A DNA stretch of 23,240 nt, taken from positions 1-23,240 of the IMG/VR virus record IMGVR_UViG_3300042691_002404, one strand, 5' to 3'. This stretch comes from a virus. The translations under genes were made by a program, and so were the position numbers. Under the pieces are notes generated by a model. That model made no database searches, had not been told where the DNA came from, and was given only the letters and a program-made list of their open reading frames with translations. Each line of letters opens with the position of its first letter. Position 1 is the first letter of the stretch. Of the stretch, positions 11,733 to 18,645 are shown piece after piece.

Positions 11733-12307
11733 TTGCAAAGGTTATTAATTTGGATTCACGCCGTGATAAATGGCGCGCGTGCGAAATGGAGTTAGGGCCG
11801 CATTTTGAACTTGAGCGCGTTTCGGCAATACGCCACGAATGGGGATGGGTTGGCCTAGCCAAAACATTTAATAAAATATTTGCAGAGGCCGAGGGCGACG
11901 TTTTAATTTTTGAAGACGACGCAACATACCGCGGTTGGGTAACTAATCTTTTAAACGCAATTAAGGATTTGCCGCAAGGCTGGGAAATGTTAATGCTTGG
12001 CGCCAACATTAAAGACCAAAGGATTGACAGGATAAACAACACGTTGGCCAGAACGTACGGCGCCTGGACAACTCACGGCATTTACTATTCTCACAAACTT
12101 TGCAAAGAGTTATCAAACCTAGAGTTTAGCGTTCCAATAGACGAATATTTTAGGACTGTTGTACATCCACGCGGCAACAGTTACGTCGTTTACCCGTTCC
12201 TAAGTTACCAGCGTCCGAGCGAGTCAGATATAGAAGGCGGCTTTAAAGATTACACTAATTTATTTTATCAATCCGAGGAAAGAGTTGGCTATTTTGTAAA
12301 CCAGTAA
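11729..12307 (+). CDS. GT25-like glycosyltransferase within the head module
   Basis: The protein looks like family 25 glycosyltransferases (LPS sugar transferases): AKVINLDSRRDKW at residues 3-15 is the diagnostic VINLDxRxDRW start, followed by ELERVSAIRHEWGW, and the acidic motif FEDDATY (61-67), where the EDD (62-64) should bind metal and the nucleotide sugar. The C-terminal part, PIDEYFRTVVHPRGNSYVVY, also fits. At 192 residues it is shorter than many members. It has no signal or membrane segment and would be cytoplasmic. It lies between the minor head and prohead protease genes and is transcribed with them, so it may glycosylate a virion protein or a host surface molecule. The acceptor is unknown. 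A terminator and a strong promoter follow. Confidence 0.76.
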   Translation: MIAKVINLDSRRDKWRACEMELGPHFELERVSAIRHEWGWVGLAKTFNKIFAEAEGDVLIFEDDATYRGWVTNLLNAIKDLPQGWEMLMLGANIKDQRIDRINNTLARTYGAWTTHGIYYSHKLCKELSNLEFSVPIDEYFRTVVHPRGNSYVVYPFLSYQRPSESDIEGGFKDYTNLFYQSEERVGYFVNQ

Positions 12308-12330
12308 TTTATTGGTTTGCTTTTTTTTTT
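12298..12330 (+). terminator. Hairpin with T-run after the GT25-like gene
   Basis: AAACCA (12298-12303) pairs with TGGTTT (12313-12318), with a loop of 9 bases that includes a further possible internal pairing, then GC and ten T (12321-12330). The stop codon (12305-12307) is inside the loop, and the right arm doubles as the -33 box of the next promoter. The stem is AT-rich, so its strength is modest. Confidence 0.6.
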
Positions 12331-12346
12331 ATCCCTTTTATTTTTA
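12316..12346 (+). promoter_or_regulatory. Virion-module promoter before the protease gene
   Basis: TTTG (12316-12319) in the context GGTTTGC, 19 bases, then TATTTTTA (12339-12346) in the context CCCTTTTATTTTTA. It matches the promoter at 17777-17807 (also GGTTTGC, 19 bases, CCTTTTATTTTTA) and, in its -7 half, the one at 1-30. The last base of the -7 box is A instead of G. It starts transcription of the protease and capsid genes about 10 bases before the ATG at 12361. Confidence 0.7.
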
Positions 12347-12360
12347 CAAAAAAGAGACAG

Positions 12361-13074
12361 ATGATTTACAAGAATATAAGCAGCGGAATTATCGAAGACG
12401 TAGACGACGTTAAAGGAATCGTTACGGGTTACTTTTCCGCGTTTAATAACATTGACTCGGACGGCGACGTTATCGTTTCTGGCGCATATAAAAAGACCGT
12501 AGCGGAAAACGGGCCAATGGGACGCAACCGCATTATGCACTTGCTCCAACATAATCCTCTTATGCCATTGGCTAAACCAATGGAATTAATCGAAGACGCT
12601 AAAGGATTGCGTTTTGTTTCTAAAATTACAGAGACCAGTTACGGCAAAGACGTAATTAAACTATATGCTGAGGGCGTATTTAACGAGCATTCTGTTGGCT
12701 TTGAAATTGTAAAGAGCGACAATAAAGCGGGATACCGCGAAATTAGAGAAATTAAACTTTGGGAAGGTTCGACTGTTACTTGGGGAGCCAATGCTAACAC
12801 ACCAATCGAATCGATGAAAAGTTGGGATAAGCCAAAAAGCGAAGATATGATTGCAAAAATGTGCAACCTTATCCGCAAAGGCGATTTAACTGACGAAAGT
12901 TTAATAACTTTGGAAATTGCATTAAAGCAAATCGAACAACATTTAAAGTCCTTGCATTTAGACCCAGTTACGCAAGAGGAATCCGGCGCAAGTCAATTCA
13001 TAATTGAGCAAGACCCGAGTTTGGCAATGGCTTTAGAGTTTGAATATTTACCTAAACTTAAAAAATTTATTTAA
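12361..13074 (+). CDS. Prohead maturation protease (S78/HK97 family)
   Basis: This serine protease removes the scaffold-like parts of head proteins during maturation. The U35/S78 motifs are visible: GYFSAFNNIDSDGDVIVSGA (about 23-42), the catalytic histidine in HLLQHN (His64), and the catalytic serine in FNEHSVGF (Ser111). The length, 237 residues, fits, with a C-terminal tail of variable helices. It is placed between the minor head and capsid genes, as expected. A strong promoter lies immediately upstream, and the capsid gene starts 7 bases after its stop. The protein probably cleaves the N-terminal coiled coil of the capsid protein. Confidence 0.92.
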   Translation: MIYKNISSGIIEDVDDVKGIVTGYFSAFNNIDSDGDVIVSGAYKKTVAENGPMGRNRIMHLLQHNPLMPLAKPMELIEDAKGLRFVSKITETSYGKDVIKLYAEGVFNEHSVGFEIVKSDNKAGYREIREIKLWEGSTVTWGANANTPIESMKSWDKPKSEDMIAKMCNLIRKGDLTDESLITLEIALKQIEQHLKSLHLDPVTQEESGASQFIIEQDPSLAMALEFEYLPKLKKFI

Positions 13075-13081
13075 CAACAAA

Positions 13082-14284
13082 ATGGAAGCAATTAAATCAC
13101 AATTGGACTCTGTATTGGCTAAATTGGAAGGCAATGAAGCGTTGATTTCCGACGTTAAGTCAATGAAAGAAGCGGGTGAGGAATTCAGAAAGAATTTGAC
13201 TCAAGAAACCGCAAAACTAAACGAAAAAGCAACTTCGCTACAGGCTCAACTTGACCAAGTAGACGCAAGAACGCAAGCGGGTTTCGCAAGCGCACAGAAA
13301 GGTTATTCTTTCTCTAGCGAACTAGAGAAAGCATTTGCATCTGACGCTTTCGGAAACTACAAGAGCGGAAACGCTAACAAGGTAAAGTTGGACCTTGAAT
13401 TGAAGGGTGGCGATATGACAATTGCCAATTCTTATTCTGGCGAAGTTATCCCAGCGGACCGCGTTCCAGATTTGAAGTTTACTCCAAACAGAAAAGTAAA
13501 CGTTCGTCAGTTGTTGCCAGTTGGACAAACCTCTAGCAACCTTATCCGTTTCGTACGCGAGAGCGCTTACGATAACGCTGCGGTTCCAACTGCACAAGGT
13601 TCACCAAAGCCTCAATCTGATTTTGATTTGACCGCAGTAGATCGTTCTATCCGTACAATCCCTACTTTTATGAGATTGACTAAGGAGATGTTGGACGATA
13701 CTCCAGGCTTGATTGCTTACCTTTCTAGCCGTGCGCCAAGCAAACTTTTGAACGTTGAAGATACTCAAATCCTTTACGGGTCTGGAATCGGTCAAAACTT
13801 GCACGGTTTCGCAACTGACGGGTCTGCATATACAAACGTTTCTTTTGGTTCTACAATCAACAGATTTGACGTTTTGGCTGCTGCGGTTGTTCAAACAACC
13901 AAAAACGAATACGCTCCAAACGCGATTATGATTAACCCAACTGATTACTTGAGACTTGTTTCTACCAAAGAAACTGCTGGCGCTTATGTGTTGCCGTCTT
14001 ATGTGTCAATGTCTGGAGGTCAAATGTTCATTATGGGCGTTCCAGTTTACGCAATTAATGGCGTTGTTGCTGGCGATTTCTTCGTTGGAGATTTGGCGCT
14101 TGGTTCTCAGTTGTTCGTACGTCAGGGCATTACGCTTGAATTCTTTGAGCAGGATGCTGACAACGTAACTAAAAACTTTGTAACTGTACGCGTTGAGGAA
14201 AGAATTGCTTTGGCAGTTTACACTTCTCAGTCAATCGTTTACGGATCATTTGCTGCGGCTCTTGCATCTGGCTCTGGTAACTAA
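13082..14284 (+). CDS. Major capsid protein (HK97 family)
   Basis: This is the main shell protein. The N-terminal about 85 residues form a charged coiled coil (MEAIKSQLDSVLAKLEGNEA, through QETAKLNEKATSLQAQLDQV), the delta-domain used as an internal scaffold and removed by the S78 protease. The HK97 fold follows, with the N-arm and E-loop about 110-190 (RQLLPVGQTSSNLIRFVRES and AVPTAQGSPKPQSDFDLTAV), then LLNVEDTQILYGSGIGQNLHG and the A-domain with AIMINPTDYLRL. The start at 13082 follows the protease stop and an ACAACAAA leader; the upstream in-frame ATG at 13040 lies inside the protease gene. Its codon choice differs from its neighbours (more TTG, CGT, TCT and GGT and fewer TTA and CTA), as expected for the most abundant product. 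A strong terminator follows. Confidence 0.94.
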   Translation: MEAIKSQLDSVLAKLEGNEALISDVKSMKEAGEEFRKNLTQETAKLNEKATSLQAQLDQVDARTQAGFASAQKGYSFSSELEKAFASDAFGNYKSGNANKVKLDLELKGGDMTIANSYSGEVIPADRVPDLKFTPNRKVNVRQLLPVGQTSSNLIRFVRESAYDNAAVPTAQGSPKPQSDFDLTAVDRSIRTIPTFMRLTKEMLDDTPGLIAYLSSRAPSKLLNVEDTQILYGSGIGQNLHGFATDGSAYTNVSFGSTINRFDVLAAAVVQTTKNEYAPNAIMINPTDYLRLVSTKETAGAYVLPSYVSMSGGQMFIMGVPVYAINGVVAGDFFVGDLALGSQLFVRQGITLEFFEQDADNVTKNFVTVRVEERIALAVYTSQSIVYGSFAAALASGSGN

Positions 14285-14312
14285 TTTCATAGGTTAGTTT
14301 TAGTTGAAAATT

Positions 14313-14340
14313 CCCGCACTATTGTAGTGCGGGTTTTTTT
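14313..14340 (+). terminator. Strong intrinsic terminator after the capsid gene
   Basis: CCCGCACTA (14313-14321) pairs with TAGTGCGGG (14325-14333), 9 bp perfect, with loop TTG, then seven T (14334-14340). This is the best terminator in the window and would raise capsid expression over the downstream genes. Confidence 0.95.
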
Positions 14341-14387
14341 ATTTATTTAAAAATCAATAGGTTTACTAAAACCAAAGCAAAAAATTT

Positions 14388-15374
14388 ATGAATGTAGTTT
14401 TTTTTGTACACGCGTGGGCGGGAACGCATAACTCGGGCGCCGAGTGGACCGTTCAGCACTACGCCAAATTTTTGCATCAAAAGGGATGCAGCATCGAGGT
14501 AATTTTACCAGAAAACCAGATTTATCCAGACGGCGAAAAGTTTGCGTTTATAAAATTTATAACCGGCTATTATTCCAATGAGTTTTTTTTAGCGCTAAGT
14601 AATGCCGACGTTGTCTTTACCCATTTAGATAATACAGGCGTTGCAATTAATTGGGCAAGGCATTTTAAAAAGCATTTGATTTTCCTTAGCCACAACGACC
14701 ACGATTACAGAATTGTGAGAGCAAGGCAAGCCAATATTTCGGTTGTTTATAACAACAAAGCAAACGAGAAAAACGTAGGCGGTGGTCCTTATCCTAACCC
14801 GTCAATTGTTTGCAAACCTCCGATTTTCCCAGACGACGTAAAATATAACCGCAAGCACGGGCAGAACGTTACGCTTATTAATTGCAACGAAAACAAAGGA
14901 GGCAAAATACTGGTGGAACTTGCCAAGCGATTGCCTAAAATTAAATTTCTTGGTGTGCTAGGTAGTTACGGCGAGCAGATAATTGACGACACTTATAAAA
15001 ATTTAAAGTACGTTCCGCAAACGCCTGACATTCATTTGATTTATGGCAAGTCTAACATTGTTTTAATGCCAAGCGATTACGAGAGTTACGGACGTGTAGC
15101 GTTAGAGGCGGCTATTAATCGGCTGCCAGTTATTTGCACGCCAACAGACGGATTAAAAGAATGCCTTGGCGCCGCTGGTCTTTACTTTGACCGCGAAGAC
15201 ATTGACGGAATGGCTAAGAAAATCGAGGAATTAATGACAGACGAAATTCTTTACGACTTTCACCAAAACATTATGCGCAACTTGGCAGACGAACGGCTAA
15301 AATACCAAGACCAAGAATTGGAAGCATTTTATACCTTTATCGTTGACAAAGCAAAACGAGATTATAATGAGTGA
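14388..15374 (+). CDS. GT4 family glycosyltransferase
   Basis: This is a GT-B fold glycosyltransferase of the GT4 kind. The N-terminal domain reads MNVVFFVHAWAGTHNSGAEW, with the glycine-rich HNSGAEWTVQHYAKFLHQKG (about 14-33) near the donor site, and the C-terminal domain has SDYESYGRVALEAAINRLPVI, with the E(x7)E motif at Glu232 and Glu240 that contacts the nucleotide sugar. At 328 residues it is slightly short for the family. No membrane segment is present. It lies between the capsid gene terminator and the head-tail connector, 100 bases after the capsid stop, with the connector gene overlapping by 8 bases. With the GT25-like gene, it is the second glycosyltransferase among virion genes. 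The acceptor, virion or host, is unknown. Confidence 0.84.
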   Translation: MNVVFFVHAWAGTHNSGAEWTVQHYAKFLHQKGCSIEVILPENQIYPDGEKFAFIKFITGYYSNEFFLALSNADVVFTHLDNTGVAINWARHFKKHLIFLSHNDHDYRIVRARQANISVVYNNKANEKNVGGGPYPNPSIVCKPPIFPDDVKYNRKHGQNVTLINCNENKGGKILVELAKRLPKIKFLGVLGSYGEQIIDDTYKNLKYVPQTPDIHLIYGKSNIVLMPSDYESYGRVALEAAINRLPVICTPTDGLKECLGAAGLYFDREDIDGMAKKIEELMTDEILYDFHQNIMRNLADERLKYQDQELEAFYTFIVDKAKRDYNE

Positions 15375-15954
15375 TTTACTTTATACACCTAGCAACGGAT
15401 CATTTACTGGCTATTCCGTACAACTAGCAACTGGCGCAGTTACTGAGCCAATTACATTGCAAGAAGCAAAAGATTACGCGAGAATCGACGGCTTTAGCGA
15501 GGACGCATTAATTACTAGCCTAATAACAATGGCGCGCACACATTGCGAGTCGTATACTGGTAAATGCATTGTCCCTAAGACCGTAACTATTACCTCGTTT
15601 ACTTACCCATATCAATTCCAAATGCCTTACGGTCCGCTAACAAACGAGTTAAATATTAGTAAATGCGTAACGCTAGACCAAAACGGCGTTGAAACGCCAT
15701 TAACTTACCAGGTAAACGCTGGCTTGTTTCCAAAACTTGTAATTCTTGGCGGCGCTCAAAGTTACAAGTTTAAGTTGGTTTATACCGCTGGCTTTGGGGT
15801 TGTTCCAGAGGATATTAAACTAGCCATTAAAATGATGGTAAACACGCTTTACGAACGCCGCGAGGACTTTAGCGATTTACAGGCCATTGAGTCGCCTTTA
15901 GGTGTTAAAGCCTTGTTAATGCCATATAAAACTTATAACTGGTTTGGAGCGTGA
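15367..15954 (+). CDS. Head-tail connector (gp6-like)
   Basis: This belongs to the phage gp6/gp15-type head-tail connector family, a ring that binds under the portal. The usual layout is visible: EPITLQEAKDYARIDGFSED (about 24-43), SLITMARTHCESYTGKCIVP (about 48-67), a beta-rich middle, and a final helix LAIKMMVNTLYERREDF (about 155-171) with the conserved NTLYERRE. Length is 195 residues. I prefer the ATG at 15367 (MSDLLYTP) over 15343, because the latter adds eight residues wholly inside the glycosyltransferase gene and the 8-base overlap is more natural. Confidence 0.86.
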   Translation: MSDLLYTPSNGSFTGYSVQLATGAVTEPITLQEAKDYARIDGFSEDALITSLITMARTHCESYTGKCIVPKTVTITSFTYPYQFQMPYGPLTNELNISKCVTLDQNGVETPLTYQVNAGLFPKLVILGGAQSYKFKLVYTAGFGVVPEDIKLAIKMMVNTLYERREDFSDLQAIESPLGVKALLMPYKTYNWFGA

Positions 15955-16292
15955 GGACTAATAAGGAAATTAAAGCGGGCGATTTGCGGGAACGCATTTC
16001 GTTTTTAAATTCAAACCTTAGCGCAGACGGTTACGGCGGTTTTTATTCCGCGCCTGGTTTAGTTTATACTTGTTGGGCCAAAGTAACCAACTTGTCCGGA
16101 CGTCGTCAAAATTCCGAGGATCAAATGGTTATAAAAAACCAATGGGAAATAATTATAAGAGACAATCCTTTAGTTACACTTAGTAAGTCGATGCATATAA
16201 CTTATGCTGGTCAAACGTTTATAATCGACTCATTCATTGACGCGCTAGAATATGACCGAATGATTAGAATTATAGCAATGGAAAGGGAATAA
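15951..16292 (+). CDS. Head closure protein (gp16/SPP1-like head-tail adaptor)
   Basis: A 113-residue protein of the head-tail adaptor family that seals the filled head. The characteristic start AGDLRERISFLNSNLSADGY, with GDLRxRIxF, is followed by WAKVTNLSGRRQNSEDQMVI and the closing strand FIIDSFIDALEYDRMIRIIA, a small beta barrel. The start codon is GTG (15951), overlapping the previous stop in the sequence GTGA, which favours coupled translation. It directly overlaps the next gene by one base. Confidence 0.88.
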   Translation: MRTNKEIKAGDLRERISFLNSNLSADGYGGFYSAPGLVYTCWAKVTNLSGRRQNSEDQMVIKNQWEIIIRDNPLVTLSKSMHITYAGQTFIIDSFIDALEYDRMIRIIAMERE

Positions 16293-16735
16293 TGTTAAGT
16301 ATCGAATTTAATAAGCAAAGTTTAAACGCGTTTTACAAGTATTTAAAAGACTTGGAGGGCCAGGTTGCGGACTATGTTCGAGCGGAAATAGAGGACTCGA
16401 TGCTTTCAATTGAGACGGACGCGGCAAGCGACGTGCCAGTTGATACCGGAGCGCTAAAAAATAGCATACAATCAACGCCAATAAAGGCAACTAAAAACCA
16501 GATTACTGGAGGCGTGGAGGTTGGCGCTGAGTATTCGCCTTATATTGAGTTTGGAACTGGCAGCCGTGTAAAAGTACCTAACGAATTAAGCGATTTCGCG
16601 GCTCAGTACAAAGGTGCTGGAATTAAGGAAGTCAATTTACCAGCACGACCTTTCTTTTATCCGGCGGTATGGAAGCAACGCCAAGAATTGCCGAAAAATA
16701 TTGAGCGAACGTTAAAAAAATTATTTGAAAAATGA
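16292..16735 (+). CDS. HK97 gp10-like tail completion protein
   Basis: It carries the HK97 gp10 family signature, DVPVDTGALKNSIQST (about 49-64) and YSPYIEFGTGSRVKVP (about 84-99), followed by LPARPFFYPAVWKQ near the end. This protein joins the head-tail interface or the end of the tail tube. The length, 147 residues, is typical. TAATG joins it to the preceding gene, and the next start overlaps by 4 bases. Confidence 0.9.
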   Translation: MLSIEFNKQSLNAFYKYLKDLEGQVADYVRAEIEDSMLSIETDAASDVPVDTGALKNSIQSTPIKATKNQITGGVEVGAEYSPYIEFGTGSRVKVPNELSDFAAQYKGAGIKEVNLPARPFFYPAVWKQRQELPKNIERTLKKLFEK

Positions 16736-17163
16736 GAAATATTAAAGCATTTGTTCGCAAGGCTTACTGGCAAGCGCTAAACAATACGATTACTTATAAG
16801 GGGCAACCGGTCCCTTGTTACGATACTTTTGCGCCTGATAACGCGCCTTTTCCTTATATTTTAATTGGAAACCAGACGCAAGCGGACGACAAAGACAACC
16901 AGCAATATAATTACGTTACTACAATCGTTTTGGACGTGGTTACGGCGTCGATTGCTCCCTATGGTAGGTTAGACGCGGATAGCATAGCCGACTCAATACT
17001 GCAAGCCGTTTGCCTTTATCCAGAAAACTATTTGCTGCTAGACGTCGGCAAAATTGTAACCGCTAAACTTATCCAGCAAACTAGCCTTTCAAGTATTACC
17101 GACACTAACGTTGTACATCGGGAAATTTTAACGATTGAAAATTGGATTGATGGGCAAGGTTAA
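16732..17163 (+). CDS. Tail terminator-like protein (DUF3168-like)
   Basis: A 143-residue protein in the position of the tail terminator, which stops tube polymerisation and joins the tail to the head. The pattern VPCYDTFAPDNAPFPYILIG (about 24-43), then VTTIVLDVVTASI and a strand-rich end with HREILTIENWID, fits the DUF3168/gpU-like fold, where the phrase APFPYI is typical. The match is moderate because sequences in this group diverge rapidly. It overlaps the next gene by 14 bases. Confidence 0.72.
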   Translation: MRNIKAFVRKAYWQALNNTITYKGQPVPCYDTFAPDNAPFPYILIGNQTQADDKDNQQYNYVTTIVLDVVTASIAPYGRLDADSIADSILQAVCLYPENYLLLDVGKIVTAKLIQQTSLSSITDTNVVHREILTIENWIDGQG

Positions 17164-17614
17164 TGGATCAACGCTTTTCGTAATTGTTGGCGAGCAAATA
17201 ATTGCCAAGTCAAAGGCTTACCAACTTAGCGTTGAAATGGAAAAATTGGACTCTGTTTCCAACGCTAACGGAATGTTTACCGACCATATAAGCAAAATAG
17301 GGTCTTGGTCTTTATCGTCCGATGCGCTAACTATTTACGACGGCTATTCCTATGGCGACCTTTACGAGGTGTTTAAAAACAGGCAACGCGTTTGGTTGTC
17401 AATTGGCGCCGAGACGGATTACACTTTACTAGGTTTGGCAATGGTCGAATCGTTGACGAATTCCGCAGAAATGGAAAACGTTGCGAGTTACTCGATAAAT
17501 TTTCGCGGTGTTGGTGAGTTGTATCAATCAACTTTGCCAGCCGAGCGTTTTATTGTTGACGAATTATTCGAAAAAATTATTGATCAAGACTCGAATTATT
17601 TGATTTATACTTGA
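17150..17614 (+). CDS. Tail tube-like protein, paralogue 1
   Basis: This protein (154 residues from the ATG at 17150) resembles the tail protein encoded at 17838. Both begin GKxNGxxLxV, have LSVxxxxxD, then MFTDHISKIGSWSLSSDALT here against WADHIAGLRDWSVSTDGLVA there, and end with SAEMENVASYSINFRGVGEL here against SAEMEAAVTYSVEFTGKGPL there. This is the major tail tube fold. The start at 17150 matches the paralogue's MATTGKFNG alignment; the ATG at 17135 would add five residues inside the upstream gene. It has extra C-terminal residues (PAERFIVDELFEKIIDQDSN). It may be a minor tube or tail-tip-specific ring subunit, while the second copy is the main one. Confidence 0.77.
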   Translation: MGKVNGSTLFVIVGEQIIAKSKAYQLSVEMEKLDSVSNANGMFTDHISKIGSWSLSSDALTIYDGYSYGDLYEVFKNRQRVWLSIGAETDYTLLGLAMVESLTNSAEMENVASYSINFRGVGELYQSTLPAERFIVDELFEKIIDQDSNYLIYT

Positions 17615-17769
17615 TGGCAGATATTACCAAATGCAAACCGCAGCGCTGCAAATTAAAAAGCCTTTGCTTGCGCTACACAACACCGCCAACGGATTGGCAG
17701 CCATATTTTACAAAAGAGCCAAGCGAGCCGTGCGGGACTAAATGCGAAATGTTTAAGCCAAATAATTAA
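17614..17769 (+). CDS. Cysteine-rich mini-protein (51 aa)
   Basis: The frame reads MADITKCKPQRCKLKSLCLR, then YTTPPTDWQPYFTKEPSEPC and GTKCEMFKPNN, with five cysteines (7, 12, 18, 40 and 44), arranged C-x4-C-x5-C and C-x3-C. This suggests a small zinc-binding knuckle. Related short Cys-rich proteins occur, from memory, in Bacteroidota phages. The start overlaps the previous stop (TGATG). It lies between the two tail tube genes. It could be a small regulator or a DNA- or protein-binding factor. Confidence 0.62.
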   Translation: MADITKCKPQRCKLKSLCLRYTTPPTDWQPYFTKEPSEPCGTKCEMFKPNN

Positions 17770-17776
17770 TTATAGG

Positions 17777-17807
17777 TTTGCATTTATTTAAAGACCTTTT
17801 ATTTTTA
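17777..17807 (+). promoter_or_regulatory. Virion-module promoter before the second tail tube gene
   Basis: TTTG (17777-17780) in the context GGTTTGCATTT, 19 bases, then TATTTTTA (17800-17807) in the context CCTTTTATTTTTA. It shares spacing and flanks with 12316-12346. It lies 8 bases after the stop of the Cys-rich gene and would raise expression of the main tail tube protein, with a leader of about 20 bases. Confidence 0.7.
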
Positions 17808-17837
17808 AAAAAAAAATCGAATTAAACGCTCAAAAAT

Positions 17838-18260
17838 ATGGCTACAACTGGCAAATTTAACGGCACGCTCCTAAACGTTTACCTTGATAACGTTATGATT
17901 GGCTGCGCAACATCTTCTGAATTATCCGTAAACGTTGACCTTGCAGATGCAACTTGCAAAGACGACGGAGGTTGGGCAGATCACATTGCTGGCCTACGCG
18001 ATTGGTCAGTTTCAACTGACGGCTTGGTTGCATTTGACGATACCAACAACGTTGGCGACATTTACACGCTTTTGAGCGGTCGTACTGTTGTTGCTTTGAA
18101 ATTTACTACCAATGTAACTGGAGACTTGGTATTTTACGGAAACGCAAGCGTTGCATCTATTAGCGTCAGCGCTGAAATGGAAGCCGCAGTAACTTACTCC
18201 GTAGAATTTACCGGAAAAGGTCCTTTACTTAAAGCAACCGTAGTACCAGCAAGTACTTAA
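17838..18260 (+). CDS. Major tail tube protein, paralogue 2
   Basis: A 140-residue protein with the alternating-strand composition of siphophage tail tube subunits: MATTGKFNGTLLNVYLDNVM, LSVNVDLADATCKDDGGWAD, LRDWSVSTDGLVAFD, and the end SVSAEMEAAVTYSVEFTGKG. The phrase WSVSTDGLVAFDD matches those of TP901-1-like major tail proteins (a 'GxxDWSVSxDGLV' signature). As in the capsid gene, codons appear biased toward abundant forms. It has its own strong promoter, so this is probably the main tube subunit, stacked to form the tail. Confidence 0.87.
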   Translation: MATTGKFNGTLLNVYLDNVMIGCATSSELSVNVDLADATCKDDGGWADHIAGLRDWSVSTDGLVAFDDTNNVGDIYTLLSGRTVVALKFTTNVTGDLVFYGNASVASISVSAEMEAAVTYSVEFTGKGPLLKATVVPAST

Positions 18261-18279
18261 TTTTTGCTAACTTGCCCGT

Positions 18280-18645
18280 ATGAACTACACAGGCAGAACA
18301 ACAGTTAAAATAAATGGTGGCGCCTATCCTCTTAAATTTGGGATGGGCGCCTTAATCCATTTTAGCGAAACGCTCGGTTATGACGTCCAAGCGACGATTG
18401 AGCAACTAACAACGCCAGGCGTTGCACAAATTAAATCAATTGCAAAGTTTGTCTTTTCGGCTCTTTATGTGGAGGCGATTTACAAAGACAAAGAATTGGA
18501 TTTAACTTACGACGATATTTTGGACTGGGTCGATATGACCAGTCCGGAGGAACTTGGCAAGGTGATGCAAACTATTATGTTTGGCTTATCGGCAATTACT
18601 AAAGTAGACGTTCCAGAGCAAGAAGGCGGCTCAAAAAAAAAATAA
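18280..18645 (+). CDS. Tail assembly chaperone, G-like product
   Basis: The 121-residue protein (INGGAYPLKFGMGALIHFSE, YDVQATIEQLTTPGVAQIKS, IAKFVFSALYVEAIYKDKEL) corresponds to the gpG-type tail assembly chaperone that coats the tape measure protein. It ends in GGSKKK at a run of ten A (18633-18642). A -1 slip there leads into a second open frame, giving the longer GT protein. It lies between tail tube and tape measure genes, the usual position for G/GT genes. Confidence 0.82.
   Translation: MNYTGRTTVKINGGAYPLKFGMGALIHFSETLGYDVQATIEQLTTPGVAQIKSIAKFVFSALYVEAIYKDKELDLTYDDILDWVDMTSPEELGKVMQTIMFGLSAITKVDVPEQEGGSKKK
18633..18642 (+). other. Predicted -1 ribosomal frameshift site (run of ten A)
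   Basis: The G frame ends TCA AAA AAA AAA TAA. The downstream T frame is the -1 frame and is open through this point, so slippage on the A run joins them, as in the conserved G/GT frameshift of siphophages. No downstream stimulating hairpin was evident by eye. The T part begins ITFNEVWHYAIGELGLDP, protein-like from the first codon after the slip. Confidence 0.78.

Noticed and set aside
13040-13081. Upstream start for the capsid gene at 13040
   Set aside because: It lies inside the protease gene and adds a non-capsid-like peptide; the ATG at 13082 follows a clean leader.
15343-15366. Upstream ATG for the head-tail connector
   Set aside because: It adds eight residues coded within the glycosyltransferase and is not needed for the connector fold.
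17626-17785. 11-base inverted repeat AAATGCAAACC / GGTTTGCATTT about 140 bases apart
   Set aside because: The right arm is explained by the promoter; the long separation makes a functional hairpin unlikely.
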